A program made the position numbers and the translations under genes. The notes under the pieces were generated by a model. The model was not told where the DNA came from and did not search any database. It saw nothing but the letters and a program-made list of their open reading frames with translations. 13,718 nucleotides of DNA from contig JAITTM010000086.1 in the NCBI GenBank assembly GCA_031286975.1, positions 1-13,718 on the forward strand, given 5' to 3'. The stretch is from Coriobacteriales bacterium. GTDB lineage: Bacteria; Actinomycetota; Coriobacteriia; Coriobacteriales; UBA8131. Of this stretch, positions 1 through 6,299 are shown one piece after another; positions within the stretch are counted from its first letter, which is position 1; each line of letters begins with the position of its first letter.

Positions 1-130
1 CCAACCCGACTCAATTGTCACTTTTTCAAATTGATAGGGACTTATAGGAAGAATTTCAATTCGTCTGGATCCTAATTCTATTCGCCCAAACTCTCTTTCT
101 GTCGTCCAAAAATACAAATTTCTTTTTCAT
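1..130 (-). pseudogene. 5' part of an unrecognised low-GC gene, apparently frameshifted
   Basis: On the minus strand an ATG at 130 follows a good ribosome binding site (AAAGGGG, about 8 bases upstream), but its frame stops after 24 codons at 56. The next frame is open from 126 to the window edge and reads like real protein (FWTTEREFGRIELGSRR, then ILPISPYQFEKVTIES). Removing one T from the T5 run at 108-112 joins the two frames into a protein starting MKKKFVFWTTEREFG. I do not recognise the family. The stretch is about 37% GC against a clearly GC-rich remainder, which suggests foreign origin. It could be a pseudogene, a sequencing error, a slippery phase-variable tract or chance. Only the N-terminal ~43 residues would be inside the window. 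Confidence 0.4.
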
Positions 131-168
131 TAGTAGCACCCCTTTTGTAGGATTGATCAACCGATTTT

Positions 169-197
169 AGTATACCCTACGCGAGGGCTCCCATAAA
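169..197 (-). promoter_or_regulatory. Possible promoter for the left-edge minus-strand gene
   Basis: On the minus strand TATACT (174 to 169) matches the -10 consensus at five of six bases and lies about 40 bases upstream of the ATG at 130. The -35 candidate TTTATG (197 to 192, 17-base spacer) is poor. The call rests mainly on the -10 hexamer and its position. Confidence 0.3.
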
Positions 198-221
198 TGG
201 CTGGAATCTGCTATTATGGGA
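189..221. repeat. Inverted repeat between divergent genes, possible operator
   Basis: TCCCATAA (189-196) and TTATGGGA (214-221) form a perfect 8-bp inverted repeat with a 17-base spacer. It lies between the divergent starts at 130 and 264 and its right arm overlaps the candidate extended -10 element of the surface protein gene. The placement fits a repressor or activator site acting on one or both genes. No regulator gene is adjacent in the window, so the binding protein is unknown. Confidence 0.4.
209..217 (+). promoter_or_regulatory. Possible extended -10 promoter of the surface protein operon
   Basis: The sequence TGCTATTAT is an extended -10 element (TGn followed directly by TATTAT, five of six consensus bases). 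It is about 47 bases upstream of the ATG at 264, leaving a short leader with room for the ribosome binding site at 248-253. No good -35 hexamer is seen, as is common for extended -10 promoters. Confidence 0.35.
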
Positions 222-263
222 TGCGCGGAATGTCGGGGCATACGATCAAGGACGCAAACGGCT

Positions 264-2303
264 ATGAAAAAGTTAATCAGAGGGGTTTGTGCGGCACTTA
301 TGGCGTGCATGCTTTTCTTTACCCTGTTACCGCTTATCGCCTTTGCGGATGAGGGCTCCCCCAGCACACAGAGCACGCAAACAGAGGCGACAGCGCCTGC
401 TGACACCGCACGCTACACCGTGGTGTATTGGGTCGAGAAGCCCGCAAAGGGCGCAGACTTCGTGCCAACGCCTGGCAAGATGACCGACTACGATTTTGCC
501 GCCGCAGAGCTGTGCGAGGGCGCACCAGGGCAAACGGTGCGCATCGACACGATTCCTGGTCCTGGCAAACTGGCAACCAGTGACCCTTTGCGTTACGCGG
601 AGTTCCAGGCAAGTGACCCCACGGTTATCTCCGATACAGGCGATACCGTGGTGAGCGTGTACTGCACACTCAAGACCTATACCCTCATCTTCGATCTGGG
701 AGATGCCGCCAACACGCTTACGCTGGGCGGGCAGACCTATGGCGTGGATAAGCCCTACCCGCTTGCGATCAAATATGGCCAGCAGGTCACGGACACTTGG
801 CCTTCTAACGCGACGGCGACGTTTGCTCCCGCAGACTACGCCGGATGGACCAGTGCCCAGGCTAACGAGATGACCACCACCCAGTTCAGCAGGGTTATCA
901 CCATCTCGTCAAACTTGGCGCCCAAAGACCCAACCGTGAGCAGCTACACCATCAATCGCGCAAGCGGCACGGGCGGCTCGATGCATCTGCTCTACTATGT
1001 CGAGCAACTGCCGGGGCAGACCGGCGGCGTCACGCGCGAGTTCAACGGCACGACCTATGTGCTCATGCCCGAGTACAGCCAGGACGATATGCCCGTGGTG
1101 AGTGCCAAGCAGATATACGGCCTGAGCAATGCGGGTATCGGCTATACCAAGGCGGCCGATGACGTTGCGGAGTCTGCCTCTGTTGCGGGTAACGATTGGG
1201 AGCACCTCTACTACGATCGCACTCGGTCGACCATCCACTACGACCTGCGCGGCCATGGCGAGGCCGTTGCCGCTGTCTCCGATGTGCCCTTTGGCGCCTC
1301 GCTTGCCCGTTATGACGAGAAGGTCGCCGCCGTTGCTGGCTTTGAGTTCAAAGGCTGGACGCACGACCCATACGGACTTCAGCCCTTCGACTTCAGCGCC
1401 GAAACCATGCCAACAGGTGACCTGATCCTCTTTGCCAAATGGGAGCCCGAGGACCTCACCATACCGCCCGGCCCCAGCCCTGAGCCCGGCGACCCCGGCG
1501 ACCCCGATCCCGGCACAGGCCCTGAGCCCGGCGACCCCGGCGACCCTGATCCAACGCCCGACCCCGAGCCGGGCCTCCCGCCCGCTGCCCCGCCCGCTGC
1601 AGGCGATAACCAGACCGGCGGCACGTCAACTGGCACGCCAACCGGCACCGGCTCCGGCGCGTATCCCCGTGACGAGGCATCCGACGAGCCCACGGCTGCT
1701 GCTCAGCAAGAGTCCGTTCTTATCCCCGACACAGTGATCCCGCTTGGCGTGTCCGAGGACATCTCCAACTTCATCAAGGAGAACGTCCCCTTGGTAGCGC
1801 TGCTGCGATCCGACTCGTGGGGGGCCGGCAACGGCGTGCTCGCCCTGGCGAGTCTGGGCATAACGGTTGCTCTCTTTGCAAGCAGCCAGGTGCGCAGCTT
1901 GCGCAAAGCGCGCGAGGGCCGCAGCGGTTTGGGCAAGGGTGACGCGCTCGCCTCCTACTCGGCGGCAGGCTTTGTTGGCACGGGCGACTCCGGCGCAGGT
2001 TTTGGCGCATACGCCAGCACAAGCTCCAGCCAAGGCTCCGGCAAACACGCCACCTACACGACCGCTGGTCTCGACCAGCAAACAACTGCGCCCGCGGTGC
2101 CGCACAGCACCGGCTCCCTTTGGCAGACCCTGCCGCTCGTTTTTGGCATCATCAGCCCCATCCTGTTCTTTCTCACACAAGACACGGCGGAGTCGATGGT
2201 AGCTTTTGATGAGTGGTCATTTGTGCTGCTGGGTGCCCTTGCCGTGCAGATATTCAGTCTGTGTGCGCTCAAGCGGAGCACCCGTCTGGCTCATCAGCAA
2301 TAG
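264..2303 (+). CDS. Secreted membrane-anchored surface protein with Listeria-Bacteroides repeat
   Basis: 679 residues. The start at 264 is preferred over the in-frame ATG at 216 because it has a ribosome binding site (AAGGAC at 248-253) and opens directly on a signal peptide: MKKLIRG, a hydrophobic core to about residue 28, then AFADEG. The exported part carries YTVVYWVE-like beta-strand segments (about residues 50-150) and a Listeria-Bacteroides (InlB B-type, Flg_new) repeat near residues 358-397 with FKGWTHDPYG and LFAKW. A Pro/Gly/Asp stalk (about 399-445) follows. Near residue 523-545 is a hydrophobic helix followed by basic residues (RSLRKAREG), then a Gly/Ser/Ala-rich stretch, and two more hydrophobic helices (about 622-640 and 651-669). 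There is no LPXTG sorting signal, so anchoring is by membrane helices. This fold family is typical of adhesins and cell-wall proteins; the ligand is unknown. It is first in a likely operon with the two genes that follow. Confidence 0.8.
   Translation: MKKLIRGVCAALMACMLFFTLLPLIAFADEGSPSTQSTQTEATAPADTARYTVVYWVEKPAKGADFVPTPGKMTDYDFAAAELCEGAPGQTVRIDTIPGPGKLATSDPLRYAEFQASDPTVISDTGDTVVSVYCTLKTYTLIFDLGDAANTLTLGGQTYGVDKPYPLAIKYGQQVTDTWPSNATATFAPADYAGWTSAQANEMTTTQFSRVITISSNLAPKDPTVSSYTINRASGTGGSMHLLYYVEQLPGQTGGVTREFNGTTYVLMPEYSQDDMPVVSAKQIYGLSNAGIGYTKAADDVAESASVAGNDWEHLYYDRTRSTIHYDLRGHGEAVAAVSDVPFGASLARYDEKVAAVAGFEFKGWTHDPYGLQPFDFSAETMPTGDLILFAKWEPEDLTIPPGPSPEPGDPGDPDPGTGPEPGDPGDPDPTPDPEPGLPPAAPPAAGDNQTGGTSTGTPTGTGSGAYPRDEASDEPTAAAQQESVLIPDTVIPLGVSEDISNFIKENVPLVALLRSDSWGAGNGVLALASLGITVALFASSQVRSLRKAREGRSGLGKGDALASYSAAGFVGTGDSGAGFGAYASTSSSQGSGKHATYTTAGLDQQTTAPAVPHSTGSLWQTLPLVFGIISPILFFLTQDTAESMVAFDEWSFVLLGALAVQIFSLCALKRSTRLAHQQ
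1478..1552 (+). repeat. 42-base tandem repeat coding for a Pro/Gly/Asp stalk
   Basis: Two 33-base near-identical blocks (1478-1510 and 1520-1552, one C/T difference) start 42 bases apart, i.e. a 14-residue period. Both encode PEPGDPGDPDP. The repeat lies in the extracellular stalk of the surface protein. An in-frame period of this kind can gain or lose units without breaking the gene. Confidence 0.8.
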
Positions 2304-2322
2304 CCGCGCCAAGGAGCCCCTC

Positions 2323-3249
2323 TTGTCGCAACCGTCTTCGCCCTCATCCCCTTTAAGCCCTGCGCGCAAGCAACGGATAACCGGTCATGCCCTGGCGTTT
2401 GGGACCTGCCTGGTATGGGGCTTCACCTTTGTTGCGAGCAAGCTGCTGCTTAACGAGGGTCTGTCACCCTTTGAGTCGATGCTGCTGCGCTTTTGCGTTG
2501 CCTATTTCGCGCTCTGGGCAATCTGTCCCAAGCGCCTTGCCTTCACCAGCTGGCGCGACGAGCTCTCTTACGCGCTCTGCGGTCTTTTTGGCGTGACGGT
2601 CTACTTCCTGTTTGAGAACTTCTCGCTTACTGCCACCTCCGCGGCTTTTACTGGCATCATCACGGGTGCCGCGCCGCTCGCCGTGGCGCTGGCAATGTGG
2701 GTGGCCTACAAGTTGCGGCCCTCAAAACTCTTTGTTGTGGGCTTTGTGGTTGCCATCACCGGCATAACGTTGGTCACCACCAGTGGCGGCTCGGGGCTGC
2801 AGGTAACGCTCGCTGGTGGCCTGCTGGCGGTGGGGGCAACGGTGAGTTGGGGCATCTACTGCGTGGCCTTGCGCCGCATCGACCAATCCGGCTCCACCAA
2901 CACCATCCTCATCACTCGTCGCATCTTCTTTTGGAGCCTCGTCAGCATGCTGCTCTGTCTGCCGATCTTTGGCTTTGACGTGAGCGATGTCAACCTCGTC
3001 TCGCCCGACCTGCTCATACCGCTTGCGCTTCTGGCGCTTCTGGGCTCCTCGCTGGCCTACGTCGCCTACAACCGCGCAAATGAGCTCATCGGCGCGGTCA
3101 AGGCGAGCATCTACATCTACTTCATCCCCGCCATCAATGCCATCGCCGCCTTTTTTGTGCTGGATGAGGTGATACTGCCGCTGGGCATCTTCGGTATACT
3201 GTTGCTGACAGCAGGCTTGATAGTTTCAGAGCGCGGCACCAAAGAATAG
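2323..3249 (+). CDS. EamA/DMT-family membrane transporter
   Basis: 308 residues from a TTG start at 2323. This start is chosen because AAGGAG (2311-2316) lies 6 bases upstream and it begins just after the stop of the previous gene. The open frame extends further upstream, but only as a frame overlapping that gene with unrelated-looking sequence. After a short Ser/Pro-rich tail the protein has about ten hydrophobic helices in two halves, the layout of the drug/metabolite transporter superfamily. The first half starts GTCLVWGFTFVASK and the second GATVSWGIYCVALRR. The conserved end-of-domain pattern YIYFIPAINAIAAFFVLDE is visible. EamA proteins export or import small metabolites; the substrate cannot be read from sequence. 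It is only 19 bases after the surface protein and 11 bases before birA, so probably co-transcribed. Confidence 0.88.
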   Translation: MSQPSSPSSPLSPARKQRITGHALAFGTCLVWGFTFVASKLLLNEGLSPFESMLLRFCVAYFALWAICPKRLAFTSWRDELSYALCGLFGVTVYFLFENFSLTATSAAFTGIITGAAPLAVALAMWVAYKLRPSKLFVVGFVVAITGITLVTTSGGSGLQVTLAGGLLAVGATVSWGIYCVALRRIDQSGSTNTILITRRIFFWSLVSMLLCLPIFGFDVSDVNLVSPDLLIPLALLALLGSSLAYVAYNRANELIGAVKASIYIYFIPAINAIAAFFVLDEVILPLGIFGILLLTAGLIVSERGTKE

Positions 3250-3260
3250 GGGAGAATACC

Positions 3261-4217
3261 GTGGATCCTGCCAAGTTGCAAGCACACCTCACCTGCGAGT
3301 GTGCCCTGGTGGTGCTGGAGACCACCACCTCCACCAACGACGAGATCAAGCAGCGGCTTGCACAGCCAGGGGGCGGGATATGTGCCCAGGCGCTGGCTTT
3401 GGAGCAAGGGGCGACCCCGTGTTTCGCCAACCCCAGCGCGATGGGGGAGCGCCCTTCTCCCCAGAGCTATTGCCAACCCCTCGTCGTCGTCAGTGCGCAG
3501 CAGACGGCGGGACGGGGGCGCTTGGGACGCACCTGGGTTTCTCCCCAAGGTGGGGTGTACCTCTCGCTGCTGCTTGAGGCCTGCGCGGATCTTGAGAACA
3601 CCAGCGCCTTGCCCTTGGTTGTCGCCCTGGGCGTGCGCGAGGCGCTGGAGAGTCTTGCGCCGCACACCACCGTGCGCATCAAGTGGCCCAACGACGTGAT
3701 CTGTCCGCAGGGCAAACTGGCAGGCGTCCTGGTTGAGCGCGCGCCTTTTGGGCATTCCACTCAAGATGACACCCAACATTCCACCCAACATTCCGCTCAA
3801 GATGATGCCGCCTCAAGCGACACCAGCGACCCTGCCTCTCCGTTGCCAGCCTTTATTGTGGGCGTTGGCATAAACGTGAGCCGTCCTGAGTGCGATGCCT
3901 TTGAAAACGCTGCCTACCTGGATGAGCATGCAACGCAGTCGCCCACACGCGAGCAGGCTGCGGCAGCCGTCATCAACGCAGTGCTGGCGCGCCATCAGCA
4001 GTGGCAGGCCGCGGCTTTCTCATTCGAACCCTTTGTTGCAGATTATGCACAGCAGCTTTCGATTCTGGGCGAGAACATCGTGGTGCGTGCCGGTGGCGGG
4101 CAGCCCATCGCGGAGGGCAAGGTAAGCGGCATCGACTCCCACGGGCGGTTGCAGCTGCTTAAGGCAGGCCAAACCGTCTCAGTGAGCGCCGGCGAGGTAA
4201 CCCTGCGCAGCCCATAG
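3261..4217 (+). CDS. birA: Biotin--[acetyl-CoA-carboxylase] ligase
   Basis: 318 residues from GTG at 3261, with an AGGGGAG ribosome binding site at 3248-3254 touching the stop of the previous gene. The enzyme makes biotinyl-AMP from biotin and ATP and transfers biotin to a lysine of carrier proteins of biotin-dependent carboxylases. Family motifs are all present: ETTTSTNDEIK (20-30), the biotinyl-AMP loop GRGRLGR (84-90), KWPNDV (141-146), GKLAGVLVE (151-159) and GVGINVS (201-207), followed by a C-terminal SH3-like domain ending VTLR. There is no N-terminal helix-turn-helix, so this is a group I ligase without repressor function. Two insertions are unusual: about residues 48-72, and a Ser/Thr/Gln/Asp-rich segment at 162-196 encoded by tandem repeats. 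A decayed copy of the 3' end lies at about 6106-6192. Confidence 0.95.
   Translation: MDPAKLQAHLTCECALVVLETTTSTNDEIKQRLAQPGGGICAQALALEQGATPCFANPSAMGERPSPQSYCQPLVVVSAQQTAGRGRLGRTWVSPQGGVYLSLLLEACADLENTSALPLVVALGVREALESLAPHTTVRIKWPNDVICPQGKLAGVLVERAPFGHSTQDDTQHSTQHSAQDDAASSDTSDPASPLPAFIVGVGINVSRPECDAFENAAYLDEHATQSPTREQAAAAVINAVLARHQQWQAAAFSFEPFVADYAQQLSILGENIVVRAGGGQPIAEGKVSGIDSHGRLQLLKAGQTVSVSAGEVTLRSP
3753..3806 (+). repeat. Short tandem repeats inside birA
   Basis: ACCCAACATTCC occurs twice back to back (3771-3782, 3783-3794). Around it, CATTCCNCTCAAGATGA occurs at 3753 and 3789, 36 bases apart. The repeats encode HSTQDD-TQHSTQ-HSAQDD in a hydrophilic loop between the GKLAGVLVE and GVGINV motifs, where biotin ligases normally have only a short turn. 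The periods (12 and 36) keep the reading frame. Confidence 0.85.
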
Positions 4218-4291
4218 ACGGTGGCGCGCTGCAGCGACGCGTTGCAGCAGTGTGACGCAGCAAAAAAACGGCGATATCAACACCCGTCGCG

Positions 4292-4321
4292 CCAGATGTG
4301 CGACAATAGGCACACATCTGG
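4292..4321. promoter_or_regulatory. Palindrome upstream of the DUF1801-MFS cassette, possible operator
   Basis: CCAGATGTG (4292-4300) and CACATCTGG (4313-4321) are perfect 9-base inverted arms with a 12-base spacer. A shifted inner pairing (TGTGC 4297-4301, GCACA 4310-4314) also exists. The spacer holds GACAAT (4302-4307), a fair -10 match, with TCAACA (4277-4282) as a distant -35 candidate. It ends 34 bases before the start at 4355. No T-run follows on either strand, so it is not an intrinsic terminator. A repressor site over a promoter is the likeliest reading, since efflux operons are often controlled this way. Confidence 0.45.
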
Positions 4322-4354
4322 GCGATCGACAAAAGTGACAGCAAGGGGGAGACA

Positions 4355-4690
4355 ATGACCATCGACGAATACATCGCGGAGCAAAGCCCCAACATCCAGC
4401 CGCTTTTGCAGCAGATCCGCGCAACGATCCGTGCCGCCGCGCCGGATGCCACGGAAAAGATCTCGTGGAACATGCCAACGTTTTGGCAGGGCGAGAACCT
4501 TGTTCACTTTGCGGCGAACAAAAAGCATATCGGCATCTATCCCGGCGGCAATGCCGTGGGCGTGTTCGCGGAGCGGCTCACCGACTACAAGACCTCCAAG
4601 GGCGCGATACAGTTTTTGCTCGACAAACCGATTGACCACGAGCTCATCGCCGACATCGTGCGGTGGAGATTAAGCCAGGCAAAGCGATGA
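4355..4690 (+). CDS. DUF1801 (YdhG-like) small protein
   Basis: 111 residues, ATG start with a strong ribosome binding site (AGGGGGAG, about 5 bases upstream). The sequence has the DUF1801 pattern of a compact alpha/beta fold: IDEYIAEQSPNIQPLLQQIR at the N-terminus, ATEKISWNMPTFW in the first strand, LVHFAANKKHIGIYPGG, then a terminal helix ending IVRWRLSQAKR. Members include frataxin-like proteins proposed as iron chaperones in Firmicutes, but the function of most, including this one, is unknown. The stop overlaps the start of the next gene (ATGA), so the two are translationally coupled. Family call is firm; role is not. Confidence 0.85.
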   Translation: MTIDEYIAEQSPNIQPLLQQIRATIRAAAPDATEKISWNMPTFWQGENLVHFAANKKHIGIYPGGNAVGVFAERLTDYKTSKGAIQFLLDKPIDHELIADIVRWRLSQAKR

Positions 4691-6084
4691 CACACAAAGA
4701 AGACACGCCCGCTCCCCCGCCGGTCGACCACGCCCAAGCCACCTCGGGCAAGTGGCAACTCAACGCCGCGCTGTTTTTGATCGGGCAGGCCTTGACGCTG
4801 TTTGGCACGATGATCACCGGCTACGCCATCAGCTGGTATATCACCCTGCAAACGCAGTCCGGCGTCATGCTCATGGCCCTCACCGTGGCGATGATGGTGC
4901 CGATGGCGATTGCTTCACCGTTTGGCGGCGTGTGGGCAGACCGCTACAATCGCAAATACCTCATCAACATTGTTGACGGCTCCATCGCCTTGGTCACCTT
5001 GGTGATGGCGCTGTTCTTCTCCGTGGGCATTGAGTGGATGGGGCTGCTCATCATCTGCATGGTCTTTCGCGGCTTTGGTCAAGGCATACAGATGCCCGCC
5101 GTGACCGCCCTGCTCGCCGACATCGTGCCGCCCGAGCAATTGGTGCGCATCAACGGTTTTAACTCGACCATCCAGTCGCTGTCGATGTTTGCCTCGCCGC
5201 TGATCGCCGCCGCCTTGCTGTCGTTCTTCCCCGTTCAGATACTGATGTTTGTGGATGTGGTGACCGCCGCCATTGGCATCACCATCGTGTTCCTCTTTGT
5301 GCACACCCATAAGGGCATGCGCAGAAAACCGGCAAGCGCGCCCGCATTTAGCAATCAGGGGCAGGGCGCTTTGCTGGAGCCCGCTGTTGTGCCGGGTATG
5401 CCGAGCGCCCAAGATTCGCAGGCTGCCCCGCAATCCAGCTTCTTTAGCGAGTTCAAGGCCGGCCTCAGCTATATGCGCACGCATCGGTTCGTCCTTGTGC
5501 TTATCGTCATCAGCATAGTGTTCAGCATACTTGCCACGCCGCCCGCGATGCTCACACCCCTGCAGGTCACGCGCGACTTTGGCGCCGACGCATGGCGCCT
5601 GGGTGCCATAGAGGTCGCCTTTGCTGTTGGCATGATGGTTGGCGGGGTGGTGATTGGCATCTGGGGCGGATTCAAAAACCGCATCTACACGATGGCGTTT
5701 GCCACAATCTGCTTTGGTCTGGGCAGCATTGGGCTGGGGCTACTGGGCAACTTTTGGGTGTATCTGGCCTGCATGTGCTTTGTTGGCGTAATCATGCCAC
5801 TGTTCAATGCCCCCAGTATGGCGATTTTGCAGGCGCGGATCGACCCGGATTATATGGGCAGGGTGTTTTCGGTATCCATGATGGCAGGCAGTCTGGCCAT
5901 GCCCTTTGGCATGCTGATATTCGGGCCTTTGGCAGACAGCATCTCGATAGACCTGCTGTTAATCTTCACCGGCATTGGCATTGTCCTGCTTGCGGTGCTC
6001 TTCATCACGTCGCCCTCCCTGCGTGAGGCTGGACGCATCCCTGACGGTGAGGCCTTGGCTCAGCCGGGAGAAAACCAGCCCTGA
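4687..6084 (+). CDS. MFS efflux transporter, MFS_3/macrolide-efflux type
   Basis: 465 residues. The ATG at 4687 is chosen because it overlaps the previous stop as ATGA; an in-frame ATG at 4663 would add only eight residues inside the DUF1801 gene. About twelve membrane helices in two halves surround a central hydrophilic loop. The MFS motif A is clear after helix 2 (GGVWADRYNRK, residues 80-90). LADIVPPEQLVRING and FNAPSMAILQARIDPDYMGR are characteristic of the MFS_3 group, which contains MefA-type macrolide exporters and related multidrug pumps. The loop between the halves (about residues 213-250) is rich in Gln, Ala and Pro. The substrate is unknown. It is the second gene of a two-gene cassette and is followed after its stop by a decayed birA end. 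Confidence 0.88.
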   Translation: MTHKEDTPAPPPVDHAQATSGKWQLNAALFLIGQALTLFGTMITGYAISWYITLQTQSGVMLMALTVAMMVPMAIASPFGGVWADRYNRKYLINIVDGSIALVTLVMALFFSVGIEWMGLLIICMVFRGFGQGIQMPAVTALLADIVPPEQLVRINGFNSTIQSLSMFASPLIAAALLSFFPVQILMFVDVVTAAIGITIVFLFVHTHKGMRRKPASAPAFSNQGQGALLEPAVVPGMPSAQDSQAAPQSSFFSEFKAGLSYMRTHRFVLVLIVISIVFSILATPPAMLTPLQVTRDFGADAWRLGAIEVAFAVGMMVGGVVIGIWGGFKNRIYTMAFATICFGLGSIGLGLLGNFWVYLACMCFVGVIMPLFNAPSMAILQARIDPDYMGRVFSVSMMAGSLAMPFGMLIFGPLADSISIDLLLIFTGIGIVLLAVLFITSPSLREAGRIPDGEALAQPGENQP

Positions 6085-6105
6085 GGCGCTCAGGTTTATC
6101 CCGAG

Positions 6106-6192
6106 GCAAGGTCTTCTTCTGCCGCCACCTACGCTGCGCAAGGCGGTCAAACCGTTCCAGTCACCGCTGCCGATGTAACCCTGCGCAATCCT
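6106..6192 (+). pseudogene. Decayed copy of the birA 3' end
   Basis: The plus-strand translation GGQTVPVTAADVTLRNP (6142-6192) matches the BirA C-terminus AGQTVSVSAGEVTLRSP. Over the core, 6148-6191 against 4170-4213, I count 35 of 44 identical bases without gaps, and most changes fall at third codon positions or are conservative. Weaker similarity with gaps reaches upstream to about 6106 (shared GCAAGGT). There is no start, no stop at the matching place, and the rest of birA is absent. It is therefore a remnant of a related birA gene, not a functional one. Confidence 0.7.
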
Positions 6193-6299
6193 GGGCGTTT
6201 TGGGGTACACTGTATCCACACTGACACATCCACATTGGGGCACTCCTAAACCTGCTGCTAAAGCGGTGGGGAGGCGTCAGGCAAAGCTAAAGGATCAGC

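Noticed and set aside
1626..2180. 184-codon minus-strand frame inside the surface protein gene
   Set aside because: Antisense shadow of the repeat-rich, GC-rich coding region.
3117..3800. 227-codon open frame on the minus strand across the transporter-birA junction
   Set aside because: It overlaps two clear genes on the other strand and shows no motif or ribosome binding site.
3753..3806. Repeat cluster considered as a CRISPR-like array
   Set aside because: Units are 12 and 36 bases, directly adjacent, in frame with birA, with no spacers and no cas genes nearby.
4228..4268. Hairpin GCTGCA/TGCAGC followed by an A7 run after birA, as a possible terminator
   Set aside because: The A-run would need to be a T-run on the plus strand, and on the minus strand it precedes the hairpin, so it fits neither direction.
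6181..6240. TACACT with nearby sequence as the MATE gene promoter
   Set aside because: No -35 hexamer at a usable distance was found; kept only as a remark on the MATE gene.
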